In this document: piece by piece, positions 8,491 to 16,660 of the stretch | Layout of the letters: each line of letters begins with the position of its first letter | Numbering within the stretch: position 1 is the stretch's first letter | From: Croceibacter atlanticus HTCC2559 | Lineage (GTDB): Bacteria; Bacteroidota; Bacteroidia; Flavobacteriales; Flavobacteriaceae | Length of the DNA stretch: 64,000 nucleotides | NCBI RefSeq assembly: GCF_000196315.1 | Contig: NC_014230.1 | Span: forward strand, 2,380,501 to 2,444,500 | Direction of reading: 5' to 3' | Program-made: the position numbers and the translations under genes | The notes under the pieces: model-generated | The model's input: the letters and a program-made list of their open reading frames with translations, nothing else | Told to the model about the DNA's origin: nothing | The model's database searches: none

Positions 8491-9000
8491 ATGAATAAAC
8501 TCTTAGTTGTTATAGCCTTACTAACCATAATTGCTTGCGGGAATTCTGAGAACGAATCTCAACATTCGTTAATAGGAAAAGAATTTAAATCATTTTCCGA
8601 AATTGCTGAACTTCAAAAATTTTCTAAAGTAAGCGATACGGTAGTTTATGGTACCTATGTAGACCCAAAACACAGTATTCTACATCTAAATAATGATACG
8701 CAGAATTTAATTCTGTTTAATAGTGTAGCAATTGAATCCTCTAATACTAAAAGGCTAGTAAAAGTCTTAGATACGTTAGCCATACCAGATTTAAAAAATA
8801 CTGAGTTTATTACTATTGGCTATTGCCAGCTAAATCAAAATTTGGACGAAAACCTTATTGCGATAGTTACAAAAACAGATAGCATGAACATACAGCGTAT
8901 TACAAAGGTTTGGAGAGCTAATACAACTACAAATTCTATTGAGGTTGTAAACAACTTAAATGGCATAAACTGTTTTAACGAATTTTTCGTAGAAAACTAA
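8491..9000 (+). CDS. Putative lipoprotein of unknown function
   Basis: A 169-residue protein with a clear signal peptide and lipobox (LLTIIAC-GNSEN), so the mature protein should be anchored through Cys17 and start with a polar linker. The rest alternates short beta strands, for example VVYGTYVDPKHSILHLNN. It recalls no characterised family. It follows another orphan lipoprotein by 88 bases on the same strand, and converges on the DUF1704 gene. Confidence 0.65.
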   Translation: MNKLLVVIALLTIIACGNSENESQHSLIGKEFKSFSEIAELQKFSKVSDTVVYGTYVDPKHSILHLNNDTQNLILFNSVAIESSNTKRLVKVLDTLAIPDLKNTEFITIGYCQLNQNLDENLIAIVTKTDSMNIQRITKVWRANTTTNSIEVVNNLNGINCFNEFFVEN

Positions 9001-9032
9001 ACCATTTAATGTTTAGTAAAACTTAAGCAAGC

Positions 9033-10193
9033 TTACTTTAAATTACGGAGAATGAAGTCCATTTTTTTATTCTCATTACTATTATTAGCATAAGAATCTG
9101 TCACAAATTTACTAGGTGCAGCCAAGCCTAATTCTTGTAGTTTCTCAATGACATCTAAATTTTCTAGAGTTACTTTTCCTGTAAGCAGTTTAGTCATCTC
9201 ACCACCAGAATGGTAAAAATCATATACTTTCTTAAGGCCTGTTAAGTAAAGAAAATCTTTAGTAAAACCACCACCACGATGTACTCGCAATGTAATTTGC
9301 CACGCTTCGTGCTTGTCTAACTTATATTGGCTGTAAAGCAAATCGAACGTATCGCTAAAGCTATAGCCTTTTATAAGGCTGTCTGCAGCTATAACACGAT
9401 ATGCTAACTCTTTCATACGTTTAAGAGTTAAAGAGTTACTCATATACTCACTAAATACCGCTAAGCCTTCTTGAGTTTCGGTATTATTTTTAAATCCGTT
9501 TGAGAATACTTTTAATGGCTGTAGTTTTCCATTAAATGTAGTCACCATATGCACGCCAATTTCGTGATTGGCCAGTACTTTTAACTGGTTTTCTGAAAAC
9601 ATATGGTTACGCTTAAGCACCAATGTCTCTGAAGCATTAAGTACCATTGCTGCAGCACTTATATTTGTCGATTTTTTGATAGTAAACCTAAAGTTATAAG
9701 CTTTACCAAACTCTTCAAAATAGGCAACAGCATCATCTACATTATAACGAGGCTTCATAACTTCAAGGTCTTCTTCTTCAGAAAAATGAAGAATAAACTG
9801 AGCGTTCTCTACATCACGTTGTTTTGGTGTACCAAAAACCTTTAGGTTATTGTAATAAAACTTCTTGTCCTGCCCAATATGTTCTATACAAGAAATAAGA
9901 CCAGAATACTCGTATATAATTTCCTCATAAAAATTTCGGATGGTTTCATCTTCAATCTTTTCTAAACGCTGGCTAAAAAACAAGCGTTGCATTTTATAAG
10001 GGTTAAATTTAATCTTTCGGTACTTGAAAGATGGCTCGTATGTAAATTTAGACTTAAAGAAAGTTTTCTTCTCTTGCTCAATATTAAGCGGATTCAAATA
10101 ATTGAGAAGCTCTATATTTTTTACAAGTCTATCTAAATTATGATCTATTTCAAAAAGGTCTGCGTATCTTTTTTTAGCATCTTCTAACAACAT
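9033..10193 (-). CDS. QEGLA-motif DUF1704 protein, putative zinc carboxypeptidase
   Basis: The 386-residue protein matches the family often called flavohemoglobin expression-modulating QEGLA motif protein (DUF1704). It has HEIGVH at residues 210-215, a zinc-type HExxxH, and QEGLA at 241-245 with a glutamate that can be a third metal ligand. Eukaryotic members of the same superfamily (MATCAP, KIAA0895L) are tubulin tyrosine carboxypeptidases, so proteolytic removal of a C-terminal residue is a reasonable guess here; the flavohemoglobin link is historical and unsupported by this locus. It is the third gene of a tight operon behind an ATP-grasp ligase and an N-formylglutamate amidohydrolase-like enzyme (15-base gap). 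Confidence 0.85.
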   Translation of the reverse strand: MLLEDAKKRYADLFEIDHNLDRLVKNIELLNYLNPLNIEQEKKTFFKSKFTYEPSFKYRKIKFNPYKMQRLFFSQRLEKIEDETIRNFYEEIIYEYSGLISCIEHIGQDKKFYYNNLKVFGTPKQRDVENAQFILHFSEEEDLEVMKPRYNVDDAVAYFEEFGKAYNFRFTIKKSTNISAAAMVLNASETLVLKRNHMFSENQLKVLANHEIGVHMVTTFNGKLQPLKVFSNGFKNNTETQEGLAVFSEYMSNSLTLKRMKELAYRVIAADSLIKGYSFSDTFDLLYSQYKLDKHEAWQITLRVHRGGGFTKDFLYLTGLKKVYDFYHSGGEMTKLLTGKVTLENLDVIEKLQELGLAAPSKFVTDSYANNSNENKKMDFILRNLK

Positions 10194-10208
10194 ATACTCT
10201 CGTAATTT

Positions 10209-11039
10209 TTAGGTTGCAAAGGTACGATAAAACGTATCGGCATGCTGTGGTATCTTATTTTTAAGCTGAGTTGTAATTGCACTTACTACTTCTGGAAAAA
10301 TAATTCCGGTAAGTTCATCACAATATATTTTACTAAACTCTGTGGCCAACACCAATGTGTCTTGAAAGTGGTTGGTGATATATTTTAAGAAATAACCATT
10401 GCCTTGAAACGTATCGTTTATAGCTGCAGTTACAGCAATATTGTTAGGTAGTATTAATTCTGCTAAACTATCACGCCATTGGTTTACCAAGCTACTGTAT
10501 TTAGAGTTGTTAATATTGGTAGTCCCTAAATTAATTACAGGCACTTCCCTATTCCATCGTTTCCAATTATAGCTGTGCATATCATAAACAATGGCGCAAC
10601 CAAATTTTGCTTCGATCATAGAAACTAAAGCGTGTACTACTTTGTAAAAATTAGTGTGCTTTTCTAAACTTACTTTATGCTGTTGCTCATCTATCGGAGT
10701 TTTCCAAAGTGCCTTTCCCCAAGCATCTTCATATACTGCAATATTTGGATGTCTGTTTAGATCATACTCAAACCGAGAATCTCTGCCAGCAATTACAATT
10801 GGCATGGTGTTTACCATATCTTTAGTACAAGGATCTTCCTCAAACCAACGTTCGTATTCAGAATGTGTGCAATTTGCCCAAAGGTCTTTTCTAAAGTTAT
10901 GACCATCGTGTACGGCACCACATATATAAGGTACGTAATCGTCTATTTTAAGCGTAAAGGAATAATCTATTGAAACAGCTTCAAAACATTCTTCTGCTTC
11001 AATTTTTTTAATAATTTCTGGAATGCTAAGTTTTTGCAC
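10209..11039 (-). CDS. N-formylglutamate amidohydrolase family protein
   Basis: The 276-residue protein belongs to the FGase (HutG-type) family of metal-dependent amidohydrolases. Family landmarks include GAVHDGHNFRKDL with metal-ligand-type histidines, VIAGRDSRFEYDLNR, the IVYDMHSYN strand and VINLGTTN. N-formylglutamate hydrolysis is a histidine degradation step, but the gene is not with hut genes (hutH lies 33 kb away). It sits between the ATP-grasp ligase and the DUF1704 protein with 15-16 base gaps, so an alternative amide or peptide substrate related to those two enzymes is more likely. Confidence 0.85.
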   Translation of the reverse strand: MQKLSIPEIIKKIEAEECFEAVSIDYSFTLKIDDYVPYICGAVHDGHNFRKDLWANCTHSEYERWFEEDPCTKDMVNTMPIVIAGRDSRFEYDLNRHPNIAVYEDAWGKALWKTPIDEQQHKVSLEKHTNFYKVVHALVSMIEAKFGCAIVYDMHSYNWKRWNREVPVINLGTTNINNSKYSSLVNQWRDSLAELILPNNIAVTAAINDTFQGNGYFLKYITNHFQDTLVLATEFSKIYCDELTGIIFPEVVSAITTQLKNKIPQHADTFYRTFAT

Positions 11040-11055
11040 TAGGTATTGTAATAAG

Positions 11056-12090
11056 TTATGCTTCGTTTACAGTTTGGCGTAATTTCTTACGACGTTCAAA
11101 TGCCGTTACACGTTGTTCTACTTTGTCTTCAACAAAATCTATAACCTTTTCCTGTACTTTAGATTTGTATACCTTATTCATATAGGTAATGCCGCCAGGA
11201 GACATTACATTTACTTCGACAAGCATGCCATTAATAACATCAATCCCTACAAAGTATAAACCATCTCTCACAAGCGTTGGCCCAATTCTTCGACACAACT
11301 CTTTTTCCTGCTTACTTAGTTGATGCTTTTGTACAGAACCACCAGCACTTACATTACTCCTATGATCCTCAGATCCTGGAACACGTTTCATAGCACCAAT
11401 TGGTTGACCGTTTAGTAATAGTATACGTACATCGCCTTGATCTGCTCCTTCAATATAATCTTGAAGAATTACATAGTTTGTTGTGCCATCTTTATTGTCT
11501 ATATAAAAATCTAACAACGAGCTTATACTCTTCATTGCACTCTTTTCAATAAGGATAACGCCACTGCCACCAAAACCATTTAATGGCTTAAGAATCATCT
11601 TATCTTGTGGGTGTTCTTTAATTATAGTCTTTAAATACTCTTTATTTTTAGTAACGTGCGTATTCGGAATTATCTTATTGTCTTCATCTTCAAAAACAGC
11701 TGTATAAAGCTTATTGTTTGCACGACGTATGCCATCTATATCATTCATTATAAAGACATCATCTTTTACAGAGTCTAAGAAATTAAGCATTAGATTATCT
11801 AACGGCGGATTACTCCTAAGTATAATAACATCAAACCCTGCAAGCGGTAGCATTTCCTTTTTAAATGTGGCTTTTGAGTGAAATGATTTTAAGTTGCTAG
11901 GCACCTTATCCATACGTTTTAAGACATTGCAAAAACCATAGGCTACACTTTCTCTAATGGTAAGGTTTGCTGGTGTTGTCATCACAACGCCGTGACCTCG
12001 TTTTGCAAATTCTTGTAACATTGCTAGTGTACTATCATCCTCTGGAGCTTTAATGGTGTCCCAAGGATACATAATGAAACATACGTTCAT
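11056..12090 (-). CDS. Glutathione-synthetase-like ATP-grasp ligase
   Basis: The 344-residue protein has the GshB/RimK ATP-grasp arrangement: an N-terminal preATP-grasp domain beginning MNVCFIMYPWDTIK, the glycine-rich lid KPLNGFGGSGV, then VRILLLNG, a KRVPG...RSNVSAGGSV segment and the metal-binding VEVNVMSPGG. ATP-grasp ligases join a carboxylate to an amine through an acyl phosphate. The asparagine of the metal site is kept but the E. coli GshB substrate motif NVTSPT is changed to NVMSPGG, and no gshA is visible. Since bshA at 20-21 kb points to bacillithiol as the low-molecular thiol, a substrate other than gamma-glutamylcysteine is likely. First gene of a three-gene operon. Confidence 0.8.
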   Translation of the reverse strand: MNVCFIMYPWDTIKAPEDDSTLAMLQEFAKRGHGVVMTTPANLTIRESVAYGFCNVLKRMDKVPSNLKSFHSKATFKKEMLPLAGFDVIILRSNPPLDNLMLNFLDSVKDDVFIMNDIDGIRRANNKLYTAVFEDEDNKIIPNTHVTKNKEYLKTIIKEHPQDKMILKPLNGFGGSGVILIEKSAMKSISSLLDFYIDNKDGTTNYVILQDYIEGADQGDVRILLLNGQPIGAMKRVPGSEDHRSNVSAGGSVQKHQLSKQEKELCRRIGPTLVRDGLYFVGIDVINGMLVEVNVMSPGGITYMNKVYKSKVQEKVIDFVEDKVEQRVTAFERRKKLRQTVNEA

Positions 12091-12178
12091 AATTGGGTTG
12101 AGTATTAGTTAAGCTGAAATATAAGAAATAATGAATATTTTCTTAGAAAAGGATTAAAAAGATATTGTTATATATGAA

Positions 12179-12213
12179 AAAAGCTCAACTATTCTTAAAA
12201 TAATTGAGCTTTT
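12179..12213 (-). terminator. Terminator of the symporter gene
   Basis: AAAAGCTCAA at 12179-12188 pairs with TTGAGCTTTT at 12204-12213, with further pairing inside the loop. It lies about 20 bases beyond the symporter stop and, read on the minus strand, ends in a T-run. Confidence 0.75.
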
Positions 12214-12231
12214 CACTAATGTTGTTGAGAC

Positions 12232-13677
12232 TTAAGAATCCATATCAAATGTTTCTGAAGCACTTTTAGGTTCTTTATAATGTAACATTCCTTCGCCTTT
12301 AGCAATTATAGAAGATACTGTTGCGTCTCCAGTTACATTTACAACTGTTCTAAACATATCCAGAATACGATCTACTGGGAAAATAATAGCTATCCAAGCA
12401 GGATTTAACCCAACAGAACCTAACACTATAATTAACATCACTAAACCTGCACTAGGTACAGCAGCAGATCCTATTGATGCTAAAGTTGCTGTAAGTACAA
12501 TAGTTAATTGTTGTCCTAAAGTAAGATCAATCATATGCAATTGTGCTAAGAATACTACGGCTACTGCTTGGTACAAGCACGTACCATCCATATTAACTGT
12601 AGCACCTATAGGTAAGACAAAGCTTGTTACCTTCTTATCTACACCTAAATTTTCTTCAACACATTCCATTGTAACAGGTAATGTTGCAGCACTACTTGAT
12701 GTAGAAAATGCTAAGGTTTGTGCTGGACTCATAGACTTAAAAAAGCCTTTGTAAGGAATTTGTTTTACAAACAGTTTTAAGATTAATGGATAAATCACAA
12801 AAATCATAAGCATTAAGCCTGCGAAAACAGTTAGAGAATACCAGCTTAAGCCTTTAAATATTTCCCATACTTTACCAATATCATCTCCAGCCATCTTACT
12901 CACCACACCAGCTAACAAAGCAAATACAAAGAATGGAGCTGCTTGCATTACAAGGTCTACCATTTTTAGGAATACTTCCATAATACTATCAACTAATTTA
13001 GTAACTGGAGCAGATTTTTCATTAGGAATAAATAATAAACAGACCCCAAAAAACAGTGCAAAGAAAATTATTTGAAGCATTAAACCATTATCTGTAAGTG
13101 CTTTAAAGAAATTCTGCGGAACTAAATCAACCAATGGTTGTAGTGGTCCTGCATCTTTTGTTTTATCTGCAGTTTCCATTTTTTCTGACACTGTAGCATC
13201 CTGCAGTTCACTCTTACTTAAATCTGAAATCTTTTGTGCGCGCTCTAAAAAGGCAGGATCTTTAAGATAATTAATGCCATCTTTTATTTCATAACCTTCA
13301 GCATCTGCCCAAATTTCATAACTAATACGGTTGTCTATACGGCTTTGCTCATCTACTAAAGCACCTGGCTTAATAATGTTTACCAAAGTTAAACCAAGAC
13401 CTACTGCTAATATTGTAGTTAAAAGATAGGCACCAAGTGTTTTTCCTCCCATTCTTCCTAAACTTGCAGGATCTCCTATATTGGCTACACCACTAATTAT
13501 GGAAAATAACACTAAAGGAACAGCAATTAACTTTAGAAGATTTATAAATATGGTTCCGAATGGCGCTATCCAGTTTACCGTAAACTCACTCCAACCAAGT
13601 TGGCTAGAAAGTAAAGCCCAGATAATACCTAAAACTAAACCAATAATAATCTTCCAGTGTAATGCTAATTTCTTCAT
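12232..13677 (-). CDS. Dicarboxylate/amino acid:cation symporter (DAACS family)
   Basis: A 481-residue integral membrane protein of the GltP/DctA/EAAT family, which imports dicarboxylates or acidic amino acids with Na+ or H+. The re-entrant-loop serine motif FSTSSSAATLPVT and the substrate/cation-binding NMDGTCLYQA segment of TM7 are intact, as is the second hairpin ASIGSAAVPSAG. An approximately 80-residue hydrophilic insertion between TM3 and TM4 (about residues 108-185, rich in Asp, Glu, Lys) is longer than in E. coli homologues. It follows aroC by 21 bases on the same strand, so may share its transcript. Specificity cannot be read from sequence. Confidence 0.92.
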   Translation of the reverse strand: MKKLALHWKIIIGLVLGIIWALLSSQLGWSEFTVNWIAPFGTIFINLLKLIAVPLVLFSIISGVANIGDPASLGRMGGKTLGAYLLTTILAVGLGLTLVNIIKPGALVDEQSRIDNRISYEIWADAEGYEIKDGINYLKDPAFLERAQKISDLSKSELQDATVSEKMETADKTKDAGPLQPLVDLVPQNFFKALTDNGLMLQIIFFALFFGVCLLFIPNEKSAPVTKLVDSIMEVFLKMVDLVMQAAPFFVFALLAGVVSKMAGDDIGKVWEIFKGLSWYSLTVFAGLMLMIFVIYPLILKLFVKQIPYKGFFKSMSPAQTLAFSTSSSAATLPVTMECVEENLGVDKKVTSFVLPIGATVNMDGTCLYQAVAVVFLAQLHMIDLTLGQQLTIVLTATLASIGSAAVPSAGLVMLIIVLGSVGLNPAWIAIIFPVDRILDMFRTVVNVTGDATVSSIIAKGEGMLHYKEPKSASETFDMDS

Positions 13678-13698
13678 TAATTAATTTTTAAAAATGGG

Positions 13699-14763
13699 TT
13701 ACAATGTAGAGACTTTATCTCTCATCCAAAAATCTGCTAAAACTAAAGCTGCCATAGCTTCAACAATAGGAACTGCTCTAGGTACTACACAAGGATCGTG
13801 GCGGCCTTTACCTTCCATAGTTACGTTATCGCCTTCTTTATTTATAGTAGGTTGTGATTGCATTATTGTGGCAACTGGTTTAAACGCAACATTAAAATAT
13901 ATATCCATTCCATTGCTTATACCTCCTTGTATGCCACCGCTAAAGTTAGTTTTAGTAGTGTGATCTGGATTAATTTCGTCGTTATGTTGGCTACCTGTCA
14001 TTGTAGTGCCTTTAAAACCACTGCCATACTCAAAACCTTTTACGGCATTAATAGAAAGCATTGCTTTACCAAGTTCTGCATGTAATTTATCAAAAACAGG
14101 TTCTCCTAATCCCATTGGCACATTCTTAATTACACATGTAACTGTACCACCAACGGTATCACCTTGTTTTCGTATATGTTTAATATAGTTTTCCATTTCA
14201 ACAGCCATTTTAGAATCTGCAACCCTTACAGGATTGTTTTCTATTTCACTAAAATCTACGTCTGTATATGGTTTATCAAGTTTTAATGTTCCTACAGAAG
14301 AGGTATACGCTGTAATAGATATTGGTTTAAGTAATTGTTTTGCAATTGCACCTGCTGCAACTCTTGATGCTGTTTCACGTGCAGAACTCCTACCACCACC
14401 ACGATAATCTCTATGACCATATTTTTGGTCATAAGTAAGGTCTGCGTGAGATGGTCTGTAAGAATCTTTTATATGAGAATAATCTTTAGATTTCTGATTT
14501 GAATTTTCAATCATAAAACCTATAGGAGTTCCTGTAGTTTTTCCTTCAAAAATACCGCTTAAAAACTGTACGGTATCTGGTTCTTTACGTTGTGTAACTA
14601 TCTTAGATTGACCAGGTTTACGCCTATTCATTTCTGTTTCAATGGCATCAAAATCTATAGTTAATCCTGCTGGGCAACCGTCTATAATTCCGCCTATGGC
14701 TTTGCCATGAGATTCTCCGAATGTTGTGAGTTTAAATAGTGTTCCGAAGCTATTGCCCGCCAT
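13699..14763 (-). CDS. aroC: Chorismate synthase
   Basis: This 354-residue enzyme converts 5-enolpyruvylshikimate-3-phosphate to chorismate with reduced FMN, the last shikimate-pathway step, feeding aromatic amino acids and menaquinone (menD is at 35.5 kb). The three signature regions are present: [18 protein letters not shown] at the N-terminus, [19 protein letters not shown] in the middle, and the C-terminal [11 protein letters not shown] with [13 protein letters not shown]. Length and start are typical. It is the first gene before the symporter. Confidence 0.97.
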   Translation of the reverse strand: MAGNSFGTLFKLTTFGESHGKAIGGIIDGCPAGLTIDFDAIETEMNRRKPGQSKIVTQRKEPDTVQFLSGIFEGKTTGTPIGFMIENSNQKSKDYSHIKDSYRPSHADLTYDQKYGHRDYRGGGRSSARETASRVAAGAIAKQLLKPISITAYTSSVGTLKLDKPYTDVDFSEIENNPVRVADSKMAVEMENYIKHIRKQGDTVGGTVTCVIKNVPMGLGEPVFDKLHAELGKAMLSINAVKGFEYGSGFKGTTMTGSQHNDEINPDHTTKTNFSGGIQGGISNGMDIYFNVAFKPVATIMQSQPTINKEGDNVTMEGKGRHDPCVVPRAVPIVEAMAALVLADFWMRDKVSTL

Positions 14764-14779
14764 TATTTTGAGTTTTCAA

Positions 14780-14787
14780 CAAATGTA
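14780..14787 (-). promoter_or_regulatory. Candidate -7 element of aroC
   Basis: On the minus strand the bases read TACATTTG, matching TAnnTTTG, 17 bases ahead of the aroC ATG. A -33 partner is not obvious. Confidence 0.4.
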
Positions 14788-14922
14788 ATTTTTTTATTTA
14801 TAGTTATAAAATCAGCTTAGATAATGTTTCAGTAACATTTACATAAAAAATCAACAGTAATTAATAACATTAAAGCACGCATTCCTTAATCTATTTGGTT
14901 ATGTGAGGCTCAACTTGCATTG

Positions 14923-14930
14923 TAAATTTG
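14923..14930 (+). promoter_or_regulatory. Candidate -7 element of the metallophosphoesterase gene
   Basis: TAAATTTG fits the -7 consensus exactly and lies 16 bases before the TTG start. A TTTGG at about 14894 could be the -33 element but its spacing (25 bases) is long. Confidence 0.45.
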
Positions 14931-14945
14931 TAAAAACTTAATTCA

Positions 14946-15794
14946 TTGAGAAAACGCGTTGTAGAACTTGCTGTTATTTCTGATGTACACCTAGGTACAT
15001 TTGGTTGTCATGCTAAAGAGTTGCTAAACTATCTTAATAGTATTTCACCTAAAACACTTATCCTAAATGGTGATATTATAGACATTTGGCAGTTTAGAAA
15101 ACGTTACTTCCCTAAATCTCATCTTGCTGTAATACAGAAAATTATAGACCTTTCTACAAAAGGCACCAAGGTAATTTACATTACTGGAAATCACGATGAA
15201 ATGTTACGCAAGTTTAGTGATATGACTATGGGTAACTTTTCTGTAGTAGATAAATTAGTGATGGATTTAGACGGTAAAAAAGCTTGGTTTTTTCACGGAG
15301 ATGTGTTTGACGCTTCTATACAAAATGCAAAATGGCTTGCTAAATTAGGCGGTTGGGGCTATGATTTGCTCATCCTAATAAATAGATTTATAAATTGGTT
15401 TTTAATTAAACTTGGAAGAGAGAAATTCTCCTTGTCAAAAAAAATTAAAAATAGCGTAAAGAAAGCTGTAAAGTACATTCAGGATTTTGAAGTAACTGCA
15501 AGCGATTTAGCGATAGCTAATAATTACAAATATGTTGTTTGTGGGCACATACACCAACCACAAATGATTAGAAAAACCAATAAAGTAGGAACCACACTTT
15601 ACTTAAACTCTGGTGATTGGATAGAAAACTTATCTGCTTTAGAGTATAATGACAAACGTTGGAATTTACTCCTTTATAATGACTTGAATTTAGAAAACAT
15701 AAACACCAAGCAACTTATGATTTCTAAAAAAAACTCACTCGAAATTACCCAATTACTTACTGCAATTACAATTGTAAAAAAAGTTGATTATTAA
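14946..15794 (+). CDS. LpxH-like metallophosphoesterase
   Basis: A 282-residue calcineurin-type phosphoesterase with all five metal-binding blocks: SDVHLG, NGDIIDIW, TGNHDE, FHGDVFD and the GHIHQPQ motif. The W-Q-F-R insert after GDIID and the overall order resemble UDP-2,3-diacylglucosamine hydrolases (LpxH group), which act at the inner membrane in lipid A synthesis; a hydrophobic pair of helices around residues 135-160 fits membrane association. Other phosphoesters are possible. The start is TTG at 14946, supported by a good -7 element upstream and by the domain beginning at residue 7. Confidence 0.8.
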   Translation: MRKRVVELAVISDVHLGTFGCHAKELLNYLNSISPKTLILNGDIIDIWQFRKRYFPKSHLAVIQKIIDLSTKGTKVIYITGNHDEMLRKFSDMTMGNFSVVDKLVMDLDGKKAWFFHGDVFDASIQNAKWLAKLGGWGYDLLILINRFINWFLIKLGREKFSLSKKIKNSVKKAVKYIQDFEVTASDLAIANNYKYVVCGHIHQPQMIRKTNKVGTTLYLNSGDWIENLSALEYNDKRWNLLLYNDLNLENINTKQLMISKKNSLEITQLLTAITIVKKVDY

Positions 15795-15812
15795 AAGCAA
15801 TGCCTATCTTTG
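15784..15812 (+). promoter_or_regulatory. Promoter of the 15833 lipoprotein gene
   Basis: A -33 TTG at 15784-15786 and -7 TATCTTTG at 15805-15812 are separated by 18 bases, the expected Bacteroidota arrangement, and the start codon follows 20 bases later. The -33 part lies in the last codons of the upstream gene. Confidence 0.6.
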
Positions 15813-15832
15813 CAAAAAATTAAGCAATTATA

Positions 15833-16660
15833 ATGGCGTTCAGACTTTTACCCCTTTTTTTAATATTAGCAATTACACTATCTTGTTCTTCAGACAATGG
15901 AGACTTAGAAGCTGTTAATCAAGACAATAATGCTAATTACTTTCCATTAGCTGCTAATAATACTTGGACATATAATAATGTACAGGAAGCCGATGGCGAA
16001 GACAATATAGAAAGTACAGATGTATTAACAGTAAACTCTACAACTACTATATCTGGAAATTCATACTTTAATTTTTTACAGGATGAAGTTCAAAAAGGTT
16101 TTACTACTGCCTTATTTGCAAATGGCGCTGTTAGAAAAGAGAATAATAAACTTATTTATAACGGTACCTTAAATTTTGAATTTGATGGAATAGATCCTAT
16201 TGAAGTTCCTATTACAGATGCAACTGTTTATAATAAGACTGCTGTTGCAGGTATGCAACTTTACGAACTAAACAATACAGTAACGCAAACCATAATGGAT
16301 ATTCCTGTAACAATTAGTTTTACTATACGTACAGAAGATGCAGGACAATTTGAAAGTTTTAGTGTTGGTTCAGAAGAGTTTACAGATGTTATTGCCTCTA
16401 AAGTAATTGTAAATGTTGATATCTCTGCAAGTTTTGATATTTTAGGTACTCCAATTGCAATACCTATTTTAATGTCTCAAGACGTTATAAATGCTACAAA
16501 CTATTATGCAAGTGATATAGGTTTTGTTTACAGCGATGTTGTTTTTCAATACGAATTAGAGGATTTATCTCAATTTAATATCGAATTACCTATTCCTGAG
16601 TCTGCAACTATAAACTCTACTCAGAGTATAACAGATTGGAATGTAGTTTTAGAAGATTAA
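15833..16660 (+). CDS. Exported lipoprotein of unknown function
   Basis: A 275-residue protein with a signal peptide and lipobox (LAITLSC-SSDNGD); the mature protein starts with an acidic, Asn-rich linker. The body begins YFPLAANNTWTYNN, a pattern seen at the start of many Bacteroidota surface lipoproteins with beta-sandwich folds, but no specific family is recognised. Its last four bases overlap the end of the oppositely oriented FAD/Fe-S dehydrogenase gene, the two stop codons being interleaved. It has its own promoter. Confidence 0.7.
   Translation: MAFRLLPLFLILAITLSCSSDNGDLEAVNQDNNANYFPLAANNTWTYNNVQEADGEDNIESTDVLTVNSTTTISGNSYFNFLQDEVQKGFTTALFANGAVRKENNKLIYNGTLNFEFDGIDPIEVPITDATVYNKTAVAGMQLYELNNTVTQTIMDIPVTISFTIRTEDAGQFESFSVGSEEFTDVIASKVIVNVDISASFDILGTPIAIPILMSQDVINATNYYASDIGFVYSDVVFQYELEDLSQFNIELPIPESATINSTQSITDWNVVLED

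Noticed and set aside
9021-9036. Small inverted repeat TAAGCAAGCTTA between convergent genes
   Set aside because: Only 5 paired bases with a 2-base loop and no T-run; too weak to call a terminator.
10209-11039. Histidine degradation role for the FGase-like gene
   Set aside because: It is not with hut genes, and the tight operon with the ATP-grasp and DUF1704 genes points elsewhere.
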